A DNA stretch of 64,000 nt. It comes from Nannocystis punicea. Its GTDB lineage: Bacteria; Myxococcota_A; Polyangia; Nannocystales; Nannocystaceae. The stretch is from NCBI RefSeq assembly GCF_026965555.1, contig NZ_CP114040.1, positions 3,100,001 through 3,164,000 of the forward strand. Direction: 5' to 3'. The position numbers were made by a program, and so were the translations under genes. Positions 25,054 through 34,995 of this stretch are shown here, piece after piece. Numbering within the stretch: position 1 is the stretch's first letter; each line of letters starts with the position of its first letter. Under the pieces are notes generated by a model. The model searched no databases. It worked only from the letters and a program-made list of their open reading frames with translations, and was not told the DNA's origin.

Positions 25054-27389
25054 CCGAGGTGCTTCTGCATGAACGCGAGGATCTGCTCTTCCATGTGCAC
25101 GCGGTCCTCGAGGCCGCGCGGCATGTGCCGCTCGTCGGGGAACAGCAGCAGCTCGTAGGGCTTGCGCGCGCGGATGAGGGCGCCGATGAGCCGCGAGGTG
25201 TGGCGGAAGTGGACGTTCTCGTCGATGAGGCCGTGGACCAGCATCAAGGCGCCGCGCAGCTCGCCGGCGTGAGCCATGACGCTGCTCTCGCGGTAGCCGT
25301 CGGGGTTGCCCTCCGGGGTGCCCATGTAACGCTCGGTGTAATGGGTGTCGTAGCCGTCCCAGTGGGTGACGGGGGCGCCGGCGACGGCCAGGCGGAACAC
25401 GTCGGGGTGGCGCACCATCGCCATCGCCGACAGGTAGCCGCCGTAGCTCCAGCCGTAGATGCCGACGCGCTCGGGGTCGACGAGGCCGAGGCCGGCGAAG
25501 TGGCGCACGCCGTCGACCTGGTCCTCGAGCTCGACGCGGCCGAGGTCGCGGTGGATCGCGCCCTCGAAGGCGAGGCCGCGGCGGGCGCTGCCGCGGTTGT
25601 CGATCTTGATCACGAGGTAGCCGCGGCTGCGCAGCGCCTGGGCCCGCATGTCGACCGTGGTGCCCCAGGTGTCGACGACGCGCTGGGCGTGCGGGCCGCC
25701 GTAGATCGCGACCAGGGTCGGGTAGGGCGGGCCGGCCGGGACCGGGGCGCCGCGGGCGTCGGCGCGGATGGTCGAAGGGTCAGGTCGGTAGATCGCCGCC
25801 CACAGCTCGTCGCCGTGGCGGTTGCGGAAGCTGACCAGCTCCGGCGGCGGCAGGTCGAGGCCGGCGAGGCGCGGGTCGTCCTCGCCGGGCAGCTCCTCGA
25901 GCAGCTTGCCGTCGTCGAGGCTGCGCAGCGACAGGCGGGTCGGGTGTTGCACGCTGCTGTGAGCGTCGACGAAGCGGCGCTTCTGCCGGTCGACGACGAC
26001 GCCGTGGACGCCGGGCTCGTGCGTCAGCTGGACGACGTCGCCGCCGGCCAGCGGGACCGCGAACAGGTGCTGCTCGGTCGGGCGCTCGCGCCAGCCGGTG
26101 AAGTAGACGCGGCCGCGCTCCTCGTCGACGGCGACGATATGGTCGATGGGCCATGTCCCGGAGGTCAGCTCGCGGATCAGCCGGCCGTCGGCGGCGCGCA
26201 GCTCGAGGTGGCGGAAGCCGGTCCGCTCGGACGACCACACGAAGGCGCCGGCGAGCTCGCCCGCGCCCTGCTCGAGCGGGCGCAGGTCGTCGTGGAGGTT
26301 GTACCAGGGGGCGGCTGTCTCTTCGAGCAGGTGGGCGGACTTGCCGGTGCGCGGGTCGAGGCGCACGAGGCGGAGGTGCTGCTGGCCGCGGTCCTGCAGC
26401 TGCGCGGTGAGGCTGCCGTCGGGGAACCACTTCACGCGCGCGAGGTACTCGAACTCGCCGAGGTCCATCCAGGTGACGCGGCCGCCGGCGACCGGGACCA
26501 CGCCGAGCCGCACGCGCGCGTTGGGGCTGCCGGCGAACGGGTAGCGGTGGTCCTCCTGCGCGCCCTCGCCGACCTGGTCCTTGCCCTGGTGGACGATGCG
26601 GTAGGCCGGGATGTGCGTCTCGTCGACCTCGACGAACGCGAGCTGCTTGCCGTCGTCGGACCACCAGAAGCCGTGGCTGCGGTGCATCTCCTCCTGGGCG
26701 ATGTACTCGGCGAGGCCGTTCGTCTTGCCGGTCCCGCGCGCGCCGGTGGTGAGCTGCTTCGGCGCGCCGCCGGCGACGTCGACGACGTACAGCTCGTCGT
26801 CGTGGACGTAGGCGACGCGCTTGCCGTCGGGCGAGAGCTTGGCGTCGAGCGCCGGCGGGGCGCCCGGGCCGGGATCGACGAGCAGCCGCAGCTCGCTGTC
26901 CTCGGGCCGCTTGACGTAGATCTTGCCGGTGAGCGGGACGAGCATGGTGTCGCCGTCCTCGGCCCACGCGTACGAGGTGACGCCGAGCTCGCGCTGGCGC
27001 AGCCGCTCGCGCCGCAGCTTCTCCTCGAGCGAGAGGTTGGCCTCGGTCGCGCCGCCGCCGGGCGGGGCGACCAGCAGGCTCTCCTCGCCGGTCCGCAGGT
27101 CGCGGCGGTAGAGCTGGCGCACCAACGTGCGCTCGGGGCTGCGGAGGTAGGCGAGGGCGCGGCCGTCGGGGGTGAAGGTGATCGACTGCGGGCCGACGAG
27201 GCCGGGCAGCGGATAGGCGGCGGCTTCCTCGAGCGGGAGCGGGGGCTTGAGCGTGGGAGGCGTGGTCATGACGGGGCGAGTCGGCTGCTCGTGACGCGCG
27301 TCGTCGCGGCCGCACGCGCCGACCAGCGCGAGGCATGCGAGCGCGAGGCCGCGGACGAACGGTGCGTCGAGGTTCGGGAGGGACGGCAC
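25050..27389 (-). CDS. Secreted S9-family prolyl oligopeptidase (dipeptidyl-peptidase IV-like)
   Basis: This is a 779-residue exported serine peptidase. The N-terminus ends in a lipobox-like L-V-G-A-C (about residue 25), so it is probably a lipoprotein. Residues 60-500 form a WD-like beta-propeller ([38 protein letters not shown]). The C-terminal alpha/beta-hydrolase domain has Ser in G-W-S-Y-G-G-Y (about 647), Asp in D-E-N-V-H-F (about 721) and His in D-E-R-H-M-P (about 753). The propeller contains the E-E pair region E-M-H-R-S-H-G typical of DPP-IV relatives. It should release dipeptides in the envelope. Upstream of the helicase in an overlapping operon. GTG 27389 is chosen because it begins the signal peptide. 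Translated phased palindromes lie at 25767/25781, 26138/26152/26166 and 26314/26328. Confidence 0.88.
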   Translation of the reverse strand: MPSLPNLDAPFVRGLALACLALVGACGRDDARHEQPTRPVMTTPPTLKPPLPLEEAAAYPLPGLVGPQSITFTPDGRALAYLRSPERTLVRQLYRRDLRTGEESLLVAPPGGGATEANLSLEEKLRRERLRQRELGVTSYAWAEDGDTMLVPLTGKIYVKRPEDSELRLLVDPGPGAPPALDAKLSPDGKRVAYVHDDELYVVDVAGGAPKQLTTGARGTGKTNGLAEYIAQEEMHRSHGFWWSDDGKQLAFVEVDETHIPAYRIVHQGKDQVGEGAQEDHRYPFAGSPNARVRLGVVPVAGGRVTWMDLGEFEYLARVKWFPDGSLTAQLQDRGQQHLRLVRLDPRTGKSAHLLEETAAPWYNLHDDLRPLEQGAGELAGAFVWSSERTGFRHLELRAADGRLIRELTSGTWPIDHIVAVDEERGRVYFTGWRERPTEQHLFAVPLAGGDVVQLTHEPGVHGVVVDRQKRRFVDAHSSVQHPTRLSLRSLDDGKLLEELPGEDDPRLAGLDLPPPELVSFRNRHGDELWAAIYRPDPSTIRADARGAPVPAGPPYPTLVAIYGGPHAQRVVDTWGTTVDMRAQALRSRGYLVIKIDNRGSARRGLAFEGAIHRDLGRVELEDQVDGVRHFAGLGLVDPERVGIYGWSYGGYLSAMAMVRHPDVFRLAVAGAPVTHWDGYDTHYTERYMGTPEGNPDGYRESSVMAHAGELRGALMLVHGLIDENVHFRHTSRLIGALIRARKPYELLLFPDERHMPRGLEDRVHMEEQILAFMQKHLG

Positions 27390-27605
27390 GCGCGTGCATC
27401 TTGGCACACTCACGCCCGCCGTAAATGCGGTCGCGCGGAGCGCCGCGGGCGTGGCGGCCCGGCGACGAGGTTTCATGGCGGCGTGTGCGGAAGCACCGAA
27501 TCGGCGGCGCCGCCGGGACGCACGGGGAGCCGCGGGGCGCGTCGGACTCGCACCGGACCCCGACGCGCAGTGGACCGGTGCGGGAGAAGAGGCGCAGGAG
27601 AACGG

Positions 27606-27709
27606 GGTACGGTGGACGGGTGCGGAGGATGCCTGTGGTGGACGGCTGCGGAGGCTCGCGGTGGAGGCCTGCGGTGGATGCCTGCGGCGGATGCTCGCGG
27701 TGGCCGGGC
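27606..27709. repeat. Degenerate short tandem repeats
   Basis: Within the 370-bp gap between the divergent genes at 27389 and 27760, an irregular tandem repeat of GTGGA-(C/T)-G-N-CTGCGG-like units of about 14-16 bp runs for roughly 100 bp, all on one strand. It does not show the CATG core. It may be slippage product; the rest of the gap carries no obvious gene. Confidence 0.45.
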
Positions 27710-27759
27710 GGGGCGCCTCGGCTTGCGCCGGCGCGGGAAATCGGCCATAAAGCGTGCCC

Positions 27760-28221
27760 ATGGCCACCTTAGTCGAGATCTTGACCCGAGAAGAGGTTCG
27801 TCCGCAGGTGGTCCGCGCGTGCGCCTCGCTGATCGACGCCGAGGTCAAGAGCAAGACTGGCCTTTCGGCCCTGGCCATCAAGGCAGGTTACAAGCTGGTC
27901 GCGGCGATCCGCCCGTCGATGGTGGCCGACGTCGTCGACCGTCTGCTGCCCGAGTTCGCCGCGGCGCTCGAGCCGATGCACGTCGAGAGCCGCGACCAGG
28001 CCGCCCGCGTCGGCGAGCCGCTGCCGTCGGTGTTCGCCGCTCACGTGACCACCGAGGCGCCCCGCGTCGCCCAGGCGCTGCTCACCGTCACCGACCGCCG
28101 CGCGGCCAAGGCCAGCGGGCCGCTGCGCAAGACTTACGACCGCCTGCGCGACTCGGCCGAGGCCCACGTCCGCATCGCAGTGCCCGGGCTGGCGCGCACT
28201 CTGGCGCCGTTCCTCGCCTGA
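27760..28221 (+). CDS. Conserved small helical protein (DUF6918-like)
   Basis: This is a 153-residue soluble, mostly helical protein. The pattern ([46 protein letters not shown], then [23 protein letters not shown], then [31 protein letters not shown], then [10 protein letters not shown]) matches what I remember of the uncharacterised DUF6918 family also found in actinobacteria. That label is from memory and should be checked. There is no signal peptide or membrane segment. It stands alone between a peptidase and a two-component operon. ATG 27760 is preferred to GTG 27754. Function unknown. Confidence 0.75.
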   Translation: MATLVEILTREEVRPQVVRACASLIDAEVKSKTGLSALAIKAGYKLVAAIRPSMVADVVDRLLPEFAAALEPMHVESRDQAARVGEPLPSVFAAHVTTEAPRVAQALLTVTDRRAAKASGPLRKTYDRLRDSAEAHVRIAVPGLARTLAPFLA

Positions 28222-28346
28222 GCGCCGGCCTCGGCTGCGATCCGCGGGCCCGGCGCGCACACCCCTCCGAGGGCTCGGACGCCCCTGGAGCGCATCCCTT
28301 GCGGCCAGGGAGGGTCGTGATACCGTGAACCTCGGGGAGAGACGAG

Positions 28347-29729
28347 GTGTCCACTCCGGCTCCTGCTGAGGCTGCTGCATCCGGAGACACGGAAGAGGTC
28401 CGTGCGCTCCGCAAGCGCGTGGCTGAGCTCGAGCAGGCGCTGGCGACGCGCGAGACCCAGGCGTCGAGCGCGGCCGAGTTCCGCCGGTCGCTCTACGAGG
28501 CGTACGTGTACGGCCTCGGGCGCACGCTGTCGCTCTACGACCCGGCGTCGGTGCGCGTGCTGGTGCGCGAGATGGGGCGGCGGATCCGCGAGTACCTCGA
28601 GGAGGTCGGCTACGACCTCGGCGGGGCAGGCACGCTCGACGAGGTGCTCGAGAAGACGATCGGCTTCTTCGTCGACCACGGCTTCGTCGACCTCGAGGTG
28701 GTGCGGTGGGAGAACAACCTGATCCAGGCCCGCTGGCACCGCCTGCTCGGGCTCCGCGCGTACGAGCGGATCGTCGCCGCCGGCGGTGAGACGTTCATCT
28801 CGTGCCCGCTCAGCGCGGTGATCCACGACGGCCTGGCGGCGTTCGGCAAGGAGCTCGAGCTGGTCAAGAACACCTTCCACGTCGAGCGCGGCTACGTCGA
28901 GAGCTGGGAGGCGGTGGTCGACACGCCGACCGAGGAGCCGCGCGAGCCGCTGTCGCTCGACGCCGAGCGGATGTTCGCGCTGGAGCGCGAGCAGAGCCGG
29001 CAGCTGCGGGTCCGCGACGAGTTCATTCGCATCGCCTCGCACGAGCTGTCGACGCCGCTCACCGCGACCAAGCTGGCGCTGCGCCGGCTCGAGAGCGCGG
29101 AGCTGCCGGAGGCGGCGCGCCACCCGGTGGCGGTGCTGCACCGCCAGCTGCGCCGGCTCGAGCTGCTGGTGTCGGAGATGCTCGACACGACGCGGCTGCA
29201 GATCGGGCGCATCCGCCTCGAGCGGGCGGAGGTCGATCTGGTGGCGGTGACGCAGGGCGTGATCGAGCTGCTGTCGGCCAGCGAGATGGTCGAGCCGGGG
29301 GAGATCCGCCTGCACGGGACGACGTCGGCGGTGGGCCTGTGGGACGCGGGCCGCCTCGACCAGATCGTCACCAACCTGCTGACGAACGCGATCAAGTACG
29401 GCGAGCGGCGGCCGATCGACGTCACGATCACGCTCCACGGCGACGAGGCGCGCCTGCAGGTGGCCGACCGCGGGATCGGCATCGCCCCCGAGGCGCTCGA
29501 GCGGATCTTCGACCCGTTCGAGCGCGCGGCCCCGGTCGAGACCCACGGCGGGCTGGGGCTCGGGCTCTACATCGCCCGCCGGTTCGTCGAGATGCACGGC
29601 GGCCGGATCGCGGTCGACAGCCGACCCGGCGCCGGGGCGACGTTCACCGTCGACCTCCCGCGCACGCTGCCGCCGGCCCCGGGGTGGCGGGTCGAGCGGT
29701 CCGTCGAGGCCCGGGAGTCCACGCCGTGA
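28347..29729 (+). CDS. Sensor histidine kinase, soluble
   Basis: This is a 460-residue histidine kinase without visible membrane segments. An N-terminal coiled-coil (15-45) leads into a sensor of about 150 residues (SLYEAYVYGLGRTLSLYDPASVRVLV and on, through RVERGYVES) of unknown ligand. It keeps the phospho-accepting His at 232 in F-I-R-I-A-S-H-E-L-S-T-P, the N-box N-L-L-T-N-A-I-K-Y-G, D-R-G-I-G-I-A and G-L-G-L-G-L-Y-I. It should autophosphorylate and pass phosphate to the response regulator encoded directly after it; the stop overlaps that gene's GTG (GTGA at 29726-29729). GTG 28347 is preceded by GGAGAGACGAG, a fair ribosome-binding site. Confidence 0.9.
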   Translation: MSTPAPAEAAASGDTEEVRALRKRVAELEQALATRETQASSAAEFRRSLYEAYVYGLGRTLSLYDPASVRVLVREMGRRIREYLEEVGYDLGGAGTLDEVLEKTIGFFVDHGFVDLEVVRWENNLIQARWHRLLGLRAYERIVAAGGETFISCPLSAVIHDGLAAFGKELELVKNTFHVERGYVESWEAVVDTPTEEPREPLSLDAERMFALEREQSRQLRVRDEFIRIASHELSTPLTATKLALRRLESAELPEAARHPVAVLHRQLRRLELLVSEMLDTTRLQIGRIRLERAEVDLVAVTQGVIELLSASEMVEPGEIRLHGTTSAVGLWDAGRLDQIVTNLLTNAIKYGERRPIDVTITLHGDEARLQVADRGIGIAPEALERIFDPFERAAPVETHGGLGLGLYIARRFVEMHGGRIAVDSRPGAGATFTVDLPRTLPPAPGWRVERSVEARESTP

Positions 29730-30097
29730 GCCCGGTGCTGGTGGTCGAGGACGACAGGGACATCCGCGAGACGATGGGCCTGGTCCTCGAGGGCGAGGGC
29801 TACGAGGTCGTCACTGCGCCGAACGGGAGGGAGGCGCTGCAGCTGCTGCAGTCGGGCCTGCGGCCCTGCCTCGTCCTGCTCGACTTGATGATGCCGGTGA
29901 TGAGCGGGTGGGAGCTCCGCGAGCAAATGCTGCGCGACCCGTCGATGGCCGCCATCCCGACGATCGTCATCACCGGCGACACGCGGGCGTCGCAGCGGAC
30001 CGCGCAGCTGCGAGCGGCGGCCTGCTTCGCCAAGCCGTTCGAGATCAGCGACCTGCTGGCGGCGGTGGCCGAGGCGGCGCCGCGGGCGGAGGCGTGA
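29726..30097 (+). CDS. Single-domain response regulator (receiver only)
   Basis: This is a 123-residue receiver domain with no output domain. Acidic pocket E-D-D (8-10), phospho-accepting Asp53 in V-L-L-D-L-M-M-P, the switch Thr/Ser region V-I-T-G-D-T (about 81-86) and the Lys in F-A-K-P-F-E (K103) are all present. It is translationally coupled to the histidine kinase and is most probably its direct partner, with signalling passed on by protein contact. It may feed the kinase encoded next, but there is no evidence beyond adjacency. GTG start inferred from the overlap. Confidence 0.9.
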   Translation: MSPVLVVEDDRDIRETMGLVLEGEGYEVVTAPNGREALQLLQSGLRPCLVLLDLMMPVMSGWELREQMLRDPSMAAIPTIVITGDTRASQRTAQLRAAACFAKPFEISDLLAAVAEAAPRAEA

Positions 30098-30262
30098 CGT
30101 CGCGTCGGGCGGCGCGAGGAGCGTCGACCGCGGACCGCCCGCAGCGAGCCGTGCGGCGAACGGGCCGCGTGCGGTCGGCGCTGCCGGGGGCCGCAGATGC
30201 GGCCCGCCGGGCGATGGAGCGCGATCGCGCCCCCGCGTCCTTTGTTATGCTGCCGTCCGCGC

Positions 30263-32341
30263 ATGAGCGGGACGAAGCGATGGCCGTGGGACAAGCCGGA
30301 CGAGGAGGATGAGCCGGCCATGGCCGAGCTCCGGCCCGCGGTGACGGGGACCGAACCGCAGATCGTCCGTTACCTCCGCGACATCGAGGTCGAGCCGCAG
30401 GTGAGCCCCGGCCTCGACGAGCTGGGTCCGCCGATCGACGGCATCGGCGACGGCCGCTACGCCGTGGGCGACCAACTGGGCCGCGGGGGCGGCGGGGTGG
30501 TCTACCTGGGGGCCGACCGCAGCATGCGGCGCACCGTGGCGGTCAAGGTGCTGTCGCCGCACCACGTGAACGACCCGGTGCGGGTGCAGGCGTTCGTCGA
30601 GGAGGCGATCATCACCGGGGGCCTCGAGCACCCGAACATCGTGCCGGCCTACGACCTCGGCTGCAGCCCGACGCTGGGGCTCTACTACACGATGAAGCGG
30701 CTGACCGGGCGGCCGCTGTCGCAGATCATCGACGCGCTGCACGAGGGCGACCCGGCGACGACGCACAGCTTCGGCATGTACCGCCTGCTCGGCTGCTTCA
30801 TCGAGCTGTGCCGCGCGGTCGCCTACGCCCACGCGCGCGGGGTGCTGCACTGCGACCTCAAGCCGGAGAACGTGCTCATCGGCGAGTACGGCGAGGTCGT
30901 GCTGGTCGACTGGGGCCTGGCGCAGGTGATGGGCCCGCAGGGGCGCCGGCAGGCGCGGGCGCACATGCACGCGGGCACGCCCGAGTACATGGCGCCGGAG
31001 CAGATCACCAAGGCCGGTCACGACCTCGATGTCCGCAGCGACATCTGGTCGCTCGGGGTGATCCTCTACGAGATCCTCACGCTCACGCAGCCCTTCCAGG
31101 GCGCCAACGCCAAGGAGGTGCTGATGCGCGTGATGGTCGAGCAGGTCGAGCCGCCGTCGAAGCGCGCGCCGAACCGGCCGATCCCGCCGGGCGTCGAGGA
31201 CATCTGCCGGCGAGCGCTGAGCAAGAACCGCGAGCACCGCTACAGCTCGGTGGTCGAGCTGCTGGCCGACCTCGACGCGTACCTCGAGGGCTCGCGCGAG
31301 CGGATGCGCCGGTCGGAGCTGGCCCGCCGCTCGCTCGACGCGGCCCACCTGCTGCTCGACCGCCTGCGCCCGCTCGAGGAGGAGTGCGACTACTGGCTGG
31401 CCGGGCGCCCGAGCGACGAGGGCGAGGAGGCGCCGACCGGCTTGATGGACGAGCCGCGGCTGGTCGACCTGCGCCGCGAGCTGATGGCGGTGTACCGCGA
31501 CGCGGGGCAATTGATCTTGCGCGGGCTCGAGAGCGACAGCGAGATCGACAGCCTCGGCGACGCCGCCGGCGAGCTGTACTGGCGGGTGTTCATGCGCATC
31601 TATCCCTCGTCGGTGCCGACGTCGGGGCCGACCCGCGAGGCGGCGATGGAGCTGCTGCTGACGCTGAGCCAGAAGTGCTTCACCGGGATCGTGCGCGCGG
31701 GCCGACGGCTGACCCGCTCGCGCGAGCTGTCGCCGATCTCGACGTCGGACCTGCAGCGGCCCGGGCCGGTGATCGACGACCCGTGGCTCAACGTGGTCAG
31801 CACGCTGTGCGGCGACGCCGACGAGGAGGAGATCGACGCCTCTCGCGCCCCGCACAGCCTGCGCACGCTCATCGGTCGCATCATGTTCCTGCGCAAGATC
31901 AGCCTGTTCAACGCGGTGCCGACGGCCGCGCTGCTGCCGATCGCCGAGGCCTGCCACGAGGTCGCGTTCGCGCCGCTGCAGCCGGTGTTCGAGCAGGGGG
32001 CGCCCGGCGACGCGCTGTGCATCCTGCTCGAGGGCACGGTCGAGGTCGTGCGTGACGGCGCCGTCATCAACCGCCTCAAGCCCGGCGACGTCTGCGGCGA
32101 GGTCGCGGTGCTCAGCCAGTCGGCGCGCACGGCCGGGGTGTTCGCCACCGAGGAGCCGGTGCGGGCGCTGATGCTGGGGGCCGACCGCTTCCGCAAGATC
32201 GTGCGCGAGAGCGGCGACATCGGCCTCGCGGTGATCGAGGTGCTGTCCGAGCGCCTGCGCGTGGCGACCGAGCGCGAGGCGGCCCTGCGCTCGCTGGCCA
32301 AGACGATCCTGGCCAAGAAGGTCGACCTGGCCCTGCCGTGA
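30263..32341 (+). CDS. Ser/Thr protein kinase with C-terminal cyclic-nucleotide-binding domain
   Basis: This is a 692-residue soluble protein. The kinase domain (about 66-345) has the glycine loop G-R-G-G-G-G-V (73-79), Lys95 in V-A-V-K-V-L, the catalytic loop H-C-D-L-K-P-E-N (196-203; Cys replaces Arg of HRD) and D-W-G (216-218) in place of D-F-G, then G-T-P-E-Y-M-A-P-E. It should be active. A helical region (about 370-540) follows and the last 150 residues are a cNMP-binding fold (F-E-Q-G-A-P-G-D-A, then G-E-V-A-V-L-S-Q-S-A-R-T-A). The fusion suggests regulation by a cyclic nucleotide or related ligand. Start ATG 30263 is 165 bp after the response regulator. Substrates unknown; FHA proteins such as the one at 2503 are candidate readers. 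Confidence 0.9.
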   Translation: MSGTKRWPWDKPDEEDEPAMAELRPAVTGTEPQIVRYLRDIEVEPQVSPGLDELGPPIDGIGDGRYAVGDQLGRGGGGVVYLGADRSMRRTVAVKVLSPHHVNDPVRVQAFVEEAIITGGLEHPNIVPAYDLGCSPTLGLYYTMKRLTGRPLSQIIDALHEGDPATTHSFGMYRLLGCFIELCRAVAYAHARGVLHCDLKPENVLIGEYGEVVLVDWGLAQVMGPQGRRQARAHMHAGTPEYMAPEQITKAGHDLDVRSDIWSLGVILYEILTLTQPFQGANAKEVLMRVMVEQVEPPSKRAPNRPIPPGVEDICRRALSKNREHRYSSVVELLADLDAYLEGSRERMRRSELARRSLDAAHLLLDRLRPLEEECDYWLAGRPSDEGEEAPTGLMDEPRLVDLRRELMAVYRDAGQLILRGLESDSEIDSLGDAAGELYWRVFMRIYPSSVPTSGPTREAAMELLLTLSQKCFTGIVRAGRRLTRSRELSPISTSDLQRPGPVIDDPWLNVVSTLCGDADEEEIDASRAPHSLRTLIGRIMFLRKISLFNAVPTAALLPIAEACHEVAFAPLQPVFEQGAPGDALCILLEGTVEVVRDGAVINRLKPGDVCGEVAVLSQSARTAGVFATEEPVRALMLGADRFRKIVRESGDIGLAVIEVLSERLRVATEREAALRSLAKTILAKKVDLALP

Positions 32342-32391
32342 GCGCCAGCGCGCCGACGCGGCCGCCGCGGATGCGCTAGCATCGCGAGCCT

Positions 32392-33579
32392 GTGACGCAG
32401 AAGCGGCGCGTGGTCGAGGCGCTCGCCGTGCGGTACTTCAAGCGCCGCGCGGGCAAGGCGGCGTGCCCCGACTCCCGCGACGCGGTCCACTTCCTCAACC
32501 CCGACGAGCGCCGGGCGCTGCGGCGCATCGAGTACCTGGCGGTCGGCCGCGCCGCGCTCGTCGGGGCGGTCTGCGCGGGCCTCGGGGCGATCGCCAACGT
32601 CGCCCTGCAGCCGCTCCTCGGCGACGACCCGAGCGCCGCCAGCTGGGGCGCGTGGATCGAGTTCCTGCTGTTCACGCTGATCGCCGCGCTGCCGCTGGTG
32701 GCGATCGAGCTGTCGCTGATCTACTGGAACGCGATCGACTCGGTGCACGCGCTGGCGGCCGCGGCCGGGCTGCCGCTGTTCCGCGCCAAGGAGGCCGGCC
32801 AGGACGTGGTCCGCCACGAGGGCGACGACGGCGACGACGAGGACGAGATCTTCGCGGCGGTGCTGGCCCGCGCGGCGCTCGAGATCCCGAACCCGCCGCG
32901 GCCGATGTTCGGCATCGACCCGCGGCGCGAGGCGTCGCGCCTGCGGATCTTGCTGGCGACGCTGGTCTACAAGGCCAAGGTCAGCCTGACCAAATTCGTC
33001 GCCCGCACGCTGCTGACGCGGGTGTTCGGCCGCGCGGCGCTGCGGGCCTGGATCCCGTTCGTCGCCGTGCCGATCACCGCGCTGTGGGACGCGCTGGTGT
33101 GCCGCCGGGCGCTGCGCGAGGCGAGGCTGCGGGCGATCGGCCCCTCGGCGGCGACCGAGCTGCTCGGCTTCGTCCTGGCGCCGCACCCGGAGCCGTCGCC
33201 GGGGCTGCGCGAGGCGCTGATGCGGGCGATCGGGACCGCGGTGGTCCGCTCGCGCGACTTCCACCCGAACCTGATCGAATTGTTGGATGACCTGAAGGAC
33301 AGGATCGGAGAGACAGACGCGGAGGCGCTCGACGACGTGCCGCGCTTCATCGAGTGCCTGCGCCGGCTGCTGCCCGCCGAGCAGAAGGCGGCCCTGCACA
33401 CGCTGGTGATCGCCTGCGTCCTCGACGGGCGGGTGCGCCAGGCCGAGCGCGCGATCATGACCAGAGCCTTCCGGGTGTGCGGCCGCCCGCCGCCGCGGAT
33501 CCAGGTGCTGGTGCTGCAGCGCGCGCTGCTGTCCGGCGATCAGCTGGCGCCGAAGATGCTCGACCTGCTGACGCCGTAG
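32392..33579 (+). CDS. Membrane protein with C-terminal TerB-like region
   Basis: This is a 395-residue protein of unknown function. There are two clear membrane segments near residues 55-75 and 85-110 (AALVGAVCAGLGAIANVAL; WIEFLLFTLIAALPLVAIELSLIYW) and perhaps a third near 225 (WIPFVAVPITALWDALV). The C-terminal 90 residues (FIECLRRLLPAEQKAALHTLVIACVLDGRVRQAERAIMTRAF) look like a TerB-type helical domain, seen in tellurite resistance and related stress systems. The start is GTG 32392, 50 bp after the kinase stop, so it could be the last gene of that signalling group. A translated phased palindrome (33286/33300/33314) encodes L-D-D-L-K-D-R-I-G. I do not recognise the whole family. Confidence 0.7.
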   Translation: MTQKRRVVEALAVRYFKRRAGKAACPDSRDAVHFLNPDERRALRRIEYLAVGRAALVGAVCAGLGAIANVALQPLLGDDPSAASWGAWIEFLLFTLIAALPLVAIELSLIYWNAIDSVHALAAAAGLPLFRAKEAGQDVVRHEGDDGDDEDEIFAAVLARAALEIPNPPRPMFGIDPRREASRLRILLATLVYKAKVSLTKFVARTLLTRVFGRAALRAWIPFVAVPITALWDALVCRRALREARLRAIGPSAATELLGFVLAPHPEPSPGLREALMRAIGTAVVRSRDFHPNLIELLDDLKDRIGETDAEALDDVPRFIECLRRLLPAEQKAALHTLVIACVLDGRVRQAERAIMTRAFRVCGRPPPRIQVLVLQRALLSGDQLAPKMLDLLTP

Positions 33580-33674
33580 CGCTCGATATCGATCATGAGC
33601 GCGCGGCGGCCCGATCTGCCGCGGATCGCCGCGAGCGGGTAGTCTCGCCGCGCCGCGAAGGCGAAGGATGGGAC

Positions 33675-34778
33675 ATGCCCGATCTGGCAGATGGGGACTC
33701 GGTCGAGGTCAAGGGGTCCGGCGCGAAGCCGTACGTGCTGAAGAATGTCGGCGGGGTGTACTCGTGCTCCTGCCCGGCCTGGCGTAACGCCGGCGGGCCG
33801 ATCGACCGCCGCACGTGCAAGCACCTCAAGGGGCTGCGCGGCGAGGCGGTCGAGCTGGCGCGCATCGGCGCGCCGGCGGGTGCGGCGGCGCCCAAGCCGG
33901 CTGTCTCGAAGGCCAGCAAGGCTGGCCCGAAGACCAGCTCGGAGGAGGGCGACGAGGCCGGCGAGCAGGCGCCGCCGCTGCTGCTGGCGCACGTGTACGA
34001 CCCCGAGGTCGACCCCACCGGCTGGTGGATGAGCGAGAAGCTCGACGGCGTGCGGGCCTACTGGGACGGCAAGCGGTTCGTGTCGCGGCTCGGCAACGTC
34101 TATCACGCGCCGGGGTGGTTCACGTCCGGGCTGCCCGACTTCACCCTGGACGGCGAGCTGTGGCTCGATCGCAAGGCGTTCCAGCGGACCGTGAGCGTGG
34201 TGCGGCGGCAGGACGGCGGCGAGGCGTGGCGGCAGATCCGGTTCCTGGTGTTCGACGCGCCGGGGCACGACGGCGACTTCGAGGCGCGGATGCGCCACTA
34301 TCACGCGGAGCTCGAGCGGCGCCGACCGGGGTTCGCCAGCGCGCACGCGCACGAGATCTGCGCGGGCGCGGAGCACCTGCAGCGTGAGCTTATGCGGGTG
34401 GAAGCGCTCGGCGGCGAGGGCCTGATGCTGCGTCGGCCCGGCTCGCGCTACGAGGTCGGTCGCTCGCACACGCTGCTCAAGGTGAAGCGGTTCCACGACG
34501 ACGAGGCGCGGGTGGTCGGGCATCAGGCGGGCACCGGCAAGCACAAGGGGCGGCTGGGGGCTCTGCTGGTCGAGCTCCGCGACGGGACGCGGTTCGCCCT
34601 CGGCACCGGCCTGTCGGACGCCGAGCGCAACGACCCGCCCGAGGTCGGCACGATCGTCACGTTCCGCTACCAGGAGCTGTCGGACGCCGGGGTCCCGCGC
34701 TTCCCGTCGTACGTCGGGGTCCGCCACGACGTGGCCTGGAAGCCAGGCCCGGCGGCGGCGAAGAAGGCGAGCCGCTGA
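33675..34778 (+). CDS. ATP-dependent DNA ligase with N-terminal SWIM zinc finger
   Basis: This is a 367-residue fusion. Residues 1-60 carry a SWIM-type zinc finger (C31-S-C33, then C48-K-H50), usually a DNA or protein-binding module. After a Lys/Ala/Glu linker (65-100), the adenylation domain has the nucleotidyl-acceptor Lys122 in S-E-K-L-D-G-V-R-A-Y, E-L-W-L-D (motif III), E-G-L-M-L-R-R-P (motif IV) and L-L-K-V-K-R (motif V). The end resembles an OB-fold (HKGRLGALLVELRDGTRFALGTGLSD). It is like small accessory ligases (LigE-type), used in repair rather than replication. The start codon ATG 33675 overlaps a CATG node of a phased palindrome (33674/33688). The ligase call is firm; the DNA polarity of its substrate is unknown. 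Confidence 0.9.
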   Translation: MPDLADGDSVEVKGSGAKPYVLKNVGGVYSCSCPAWRNAGGPIDRRTCKHLKGLRGEAVELARIGAPAGAAAPKPAVSKASKAGPKTSSEEGDEAGEQAPPLLLAHVYDPEVDPTGWWMSEKLDGVRAYWDGKRFVSRLGNVYHAPGWFTSGLPDFTLDGELWLDRKAFQRTVSVVRRQDGGEAWRQIRFLVFDAPGHDGDFEARMRHYHAELERRRPGFASAHAHEICAGAEHLQRELMRVEALGGEGLMLRRPGSRYEVGRSHTLLKVKRFHDDEARVVGHQAGTGKHKGRLGALLVELRDGTRFALGTGLSDAERNDPPEVGTIVTFRYQELSDAGVPRFPSYVGVRHDVAWKPGPAAAKKASR

Positions 34779-34846
34779 GGTCGTCCGTGGAGGTCTGCTG
34801 CGGGGGTGAGCGGGCTCGGGGGCGAGCGGCCGGAGTTGTCTACGCC

Positions 34847-34867
34847 GCGCAAATATGGTACTTGCGC
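34847..34867. promoter_or_regulatory. Inverted repeat upstream of Lys/Glu-rich lipoprotein
   Basis: GCGCAA (34847-34852) and TTGCGC (34862-34867) flank nine bases in the 217-bp region before the gene at 34996. The local composition is markedly AT-richer than its surroundings (CGCAAATATGG), as expected of a promoter. Operator role is a guess. Confidence 0.3.
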
Positions 34868-34995
34868 AGCGCGAATTCGCCCTGAACAAAGGGCCGTCCG
34901 TCGAATTGATCCTCACCCCCCAGGTTTTGACTTTCGCCGCCGCGCACCTGCGAATTCACAGACCAACCACGCACGAAAGACCCCACGGACACTCC

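Noticed and set aside
25059..28328. 1089-residue open frame opposite the S9 peptidase
   Set aside because: Low-complexity antisense frame (V/A/D/L-rich). The minus-strand frame has the catalytic triad and signal peptide.
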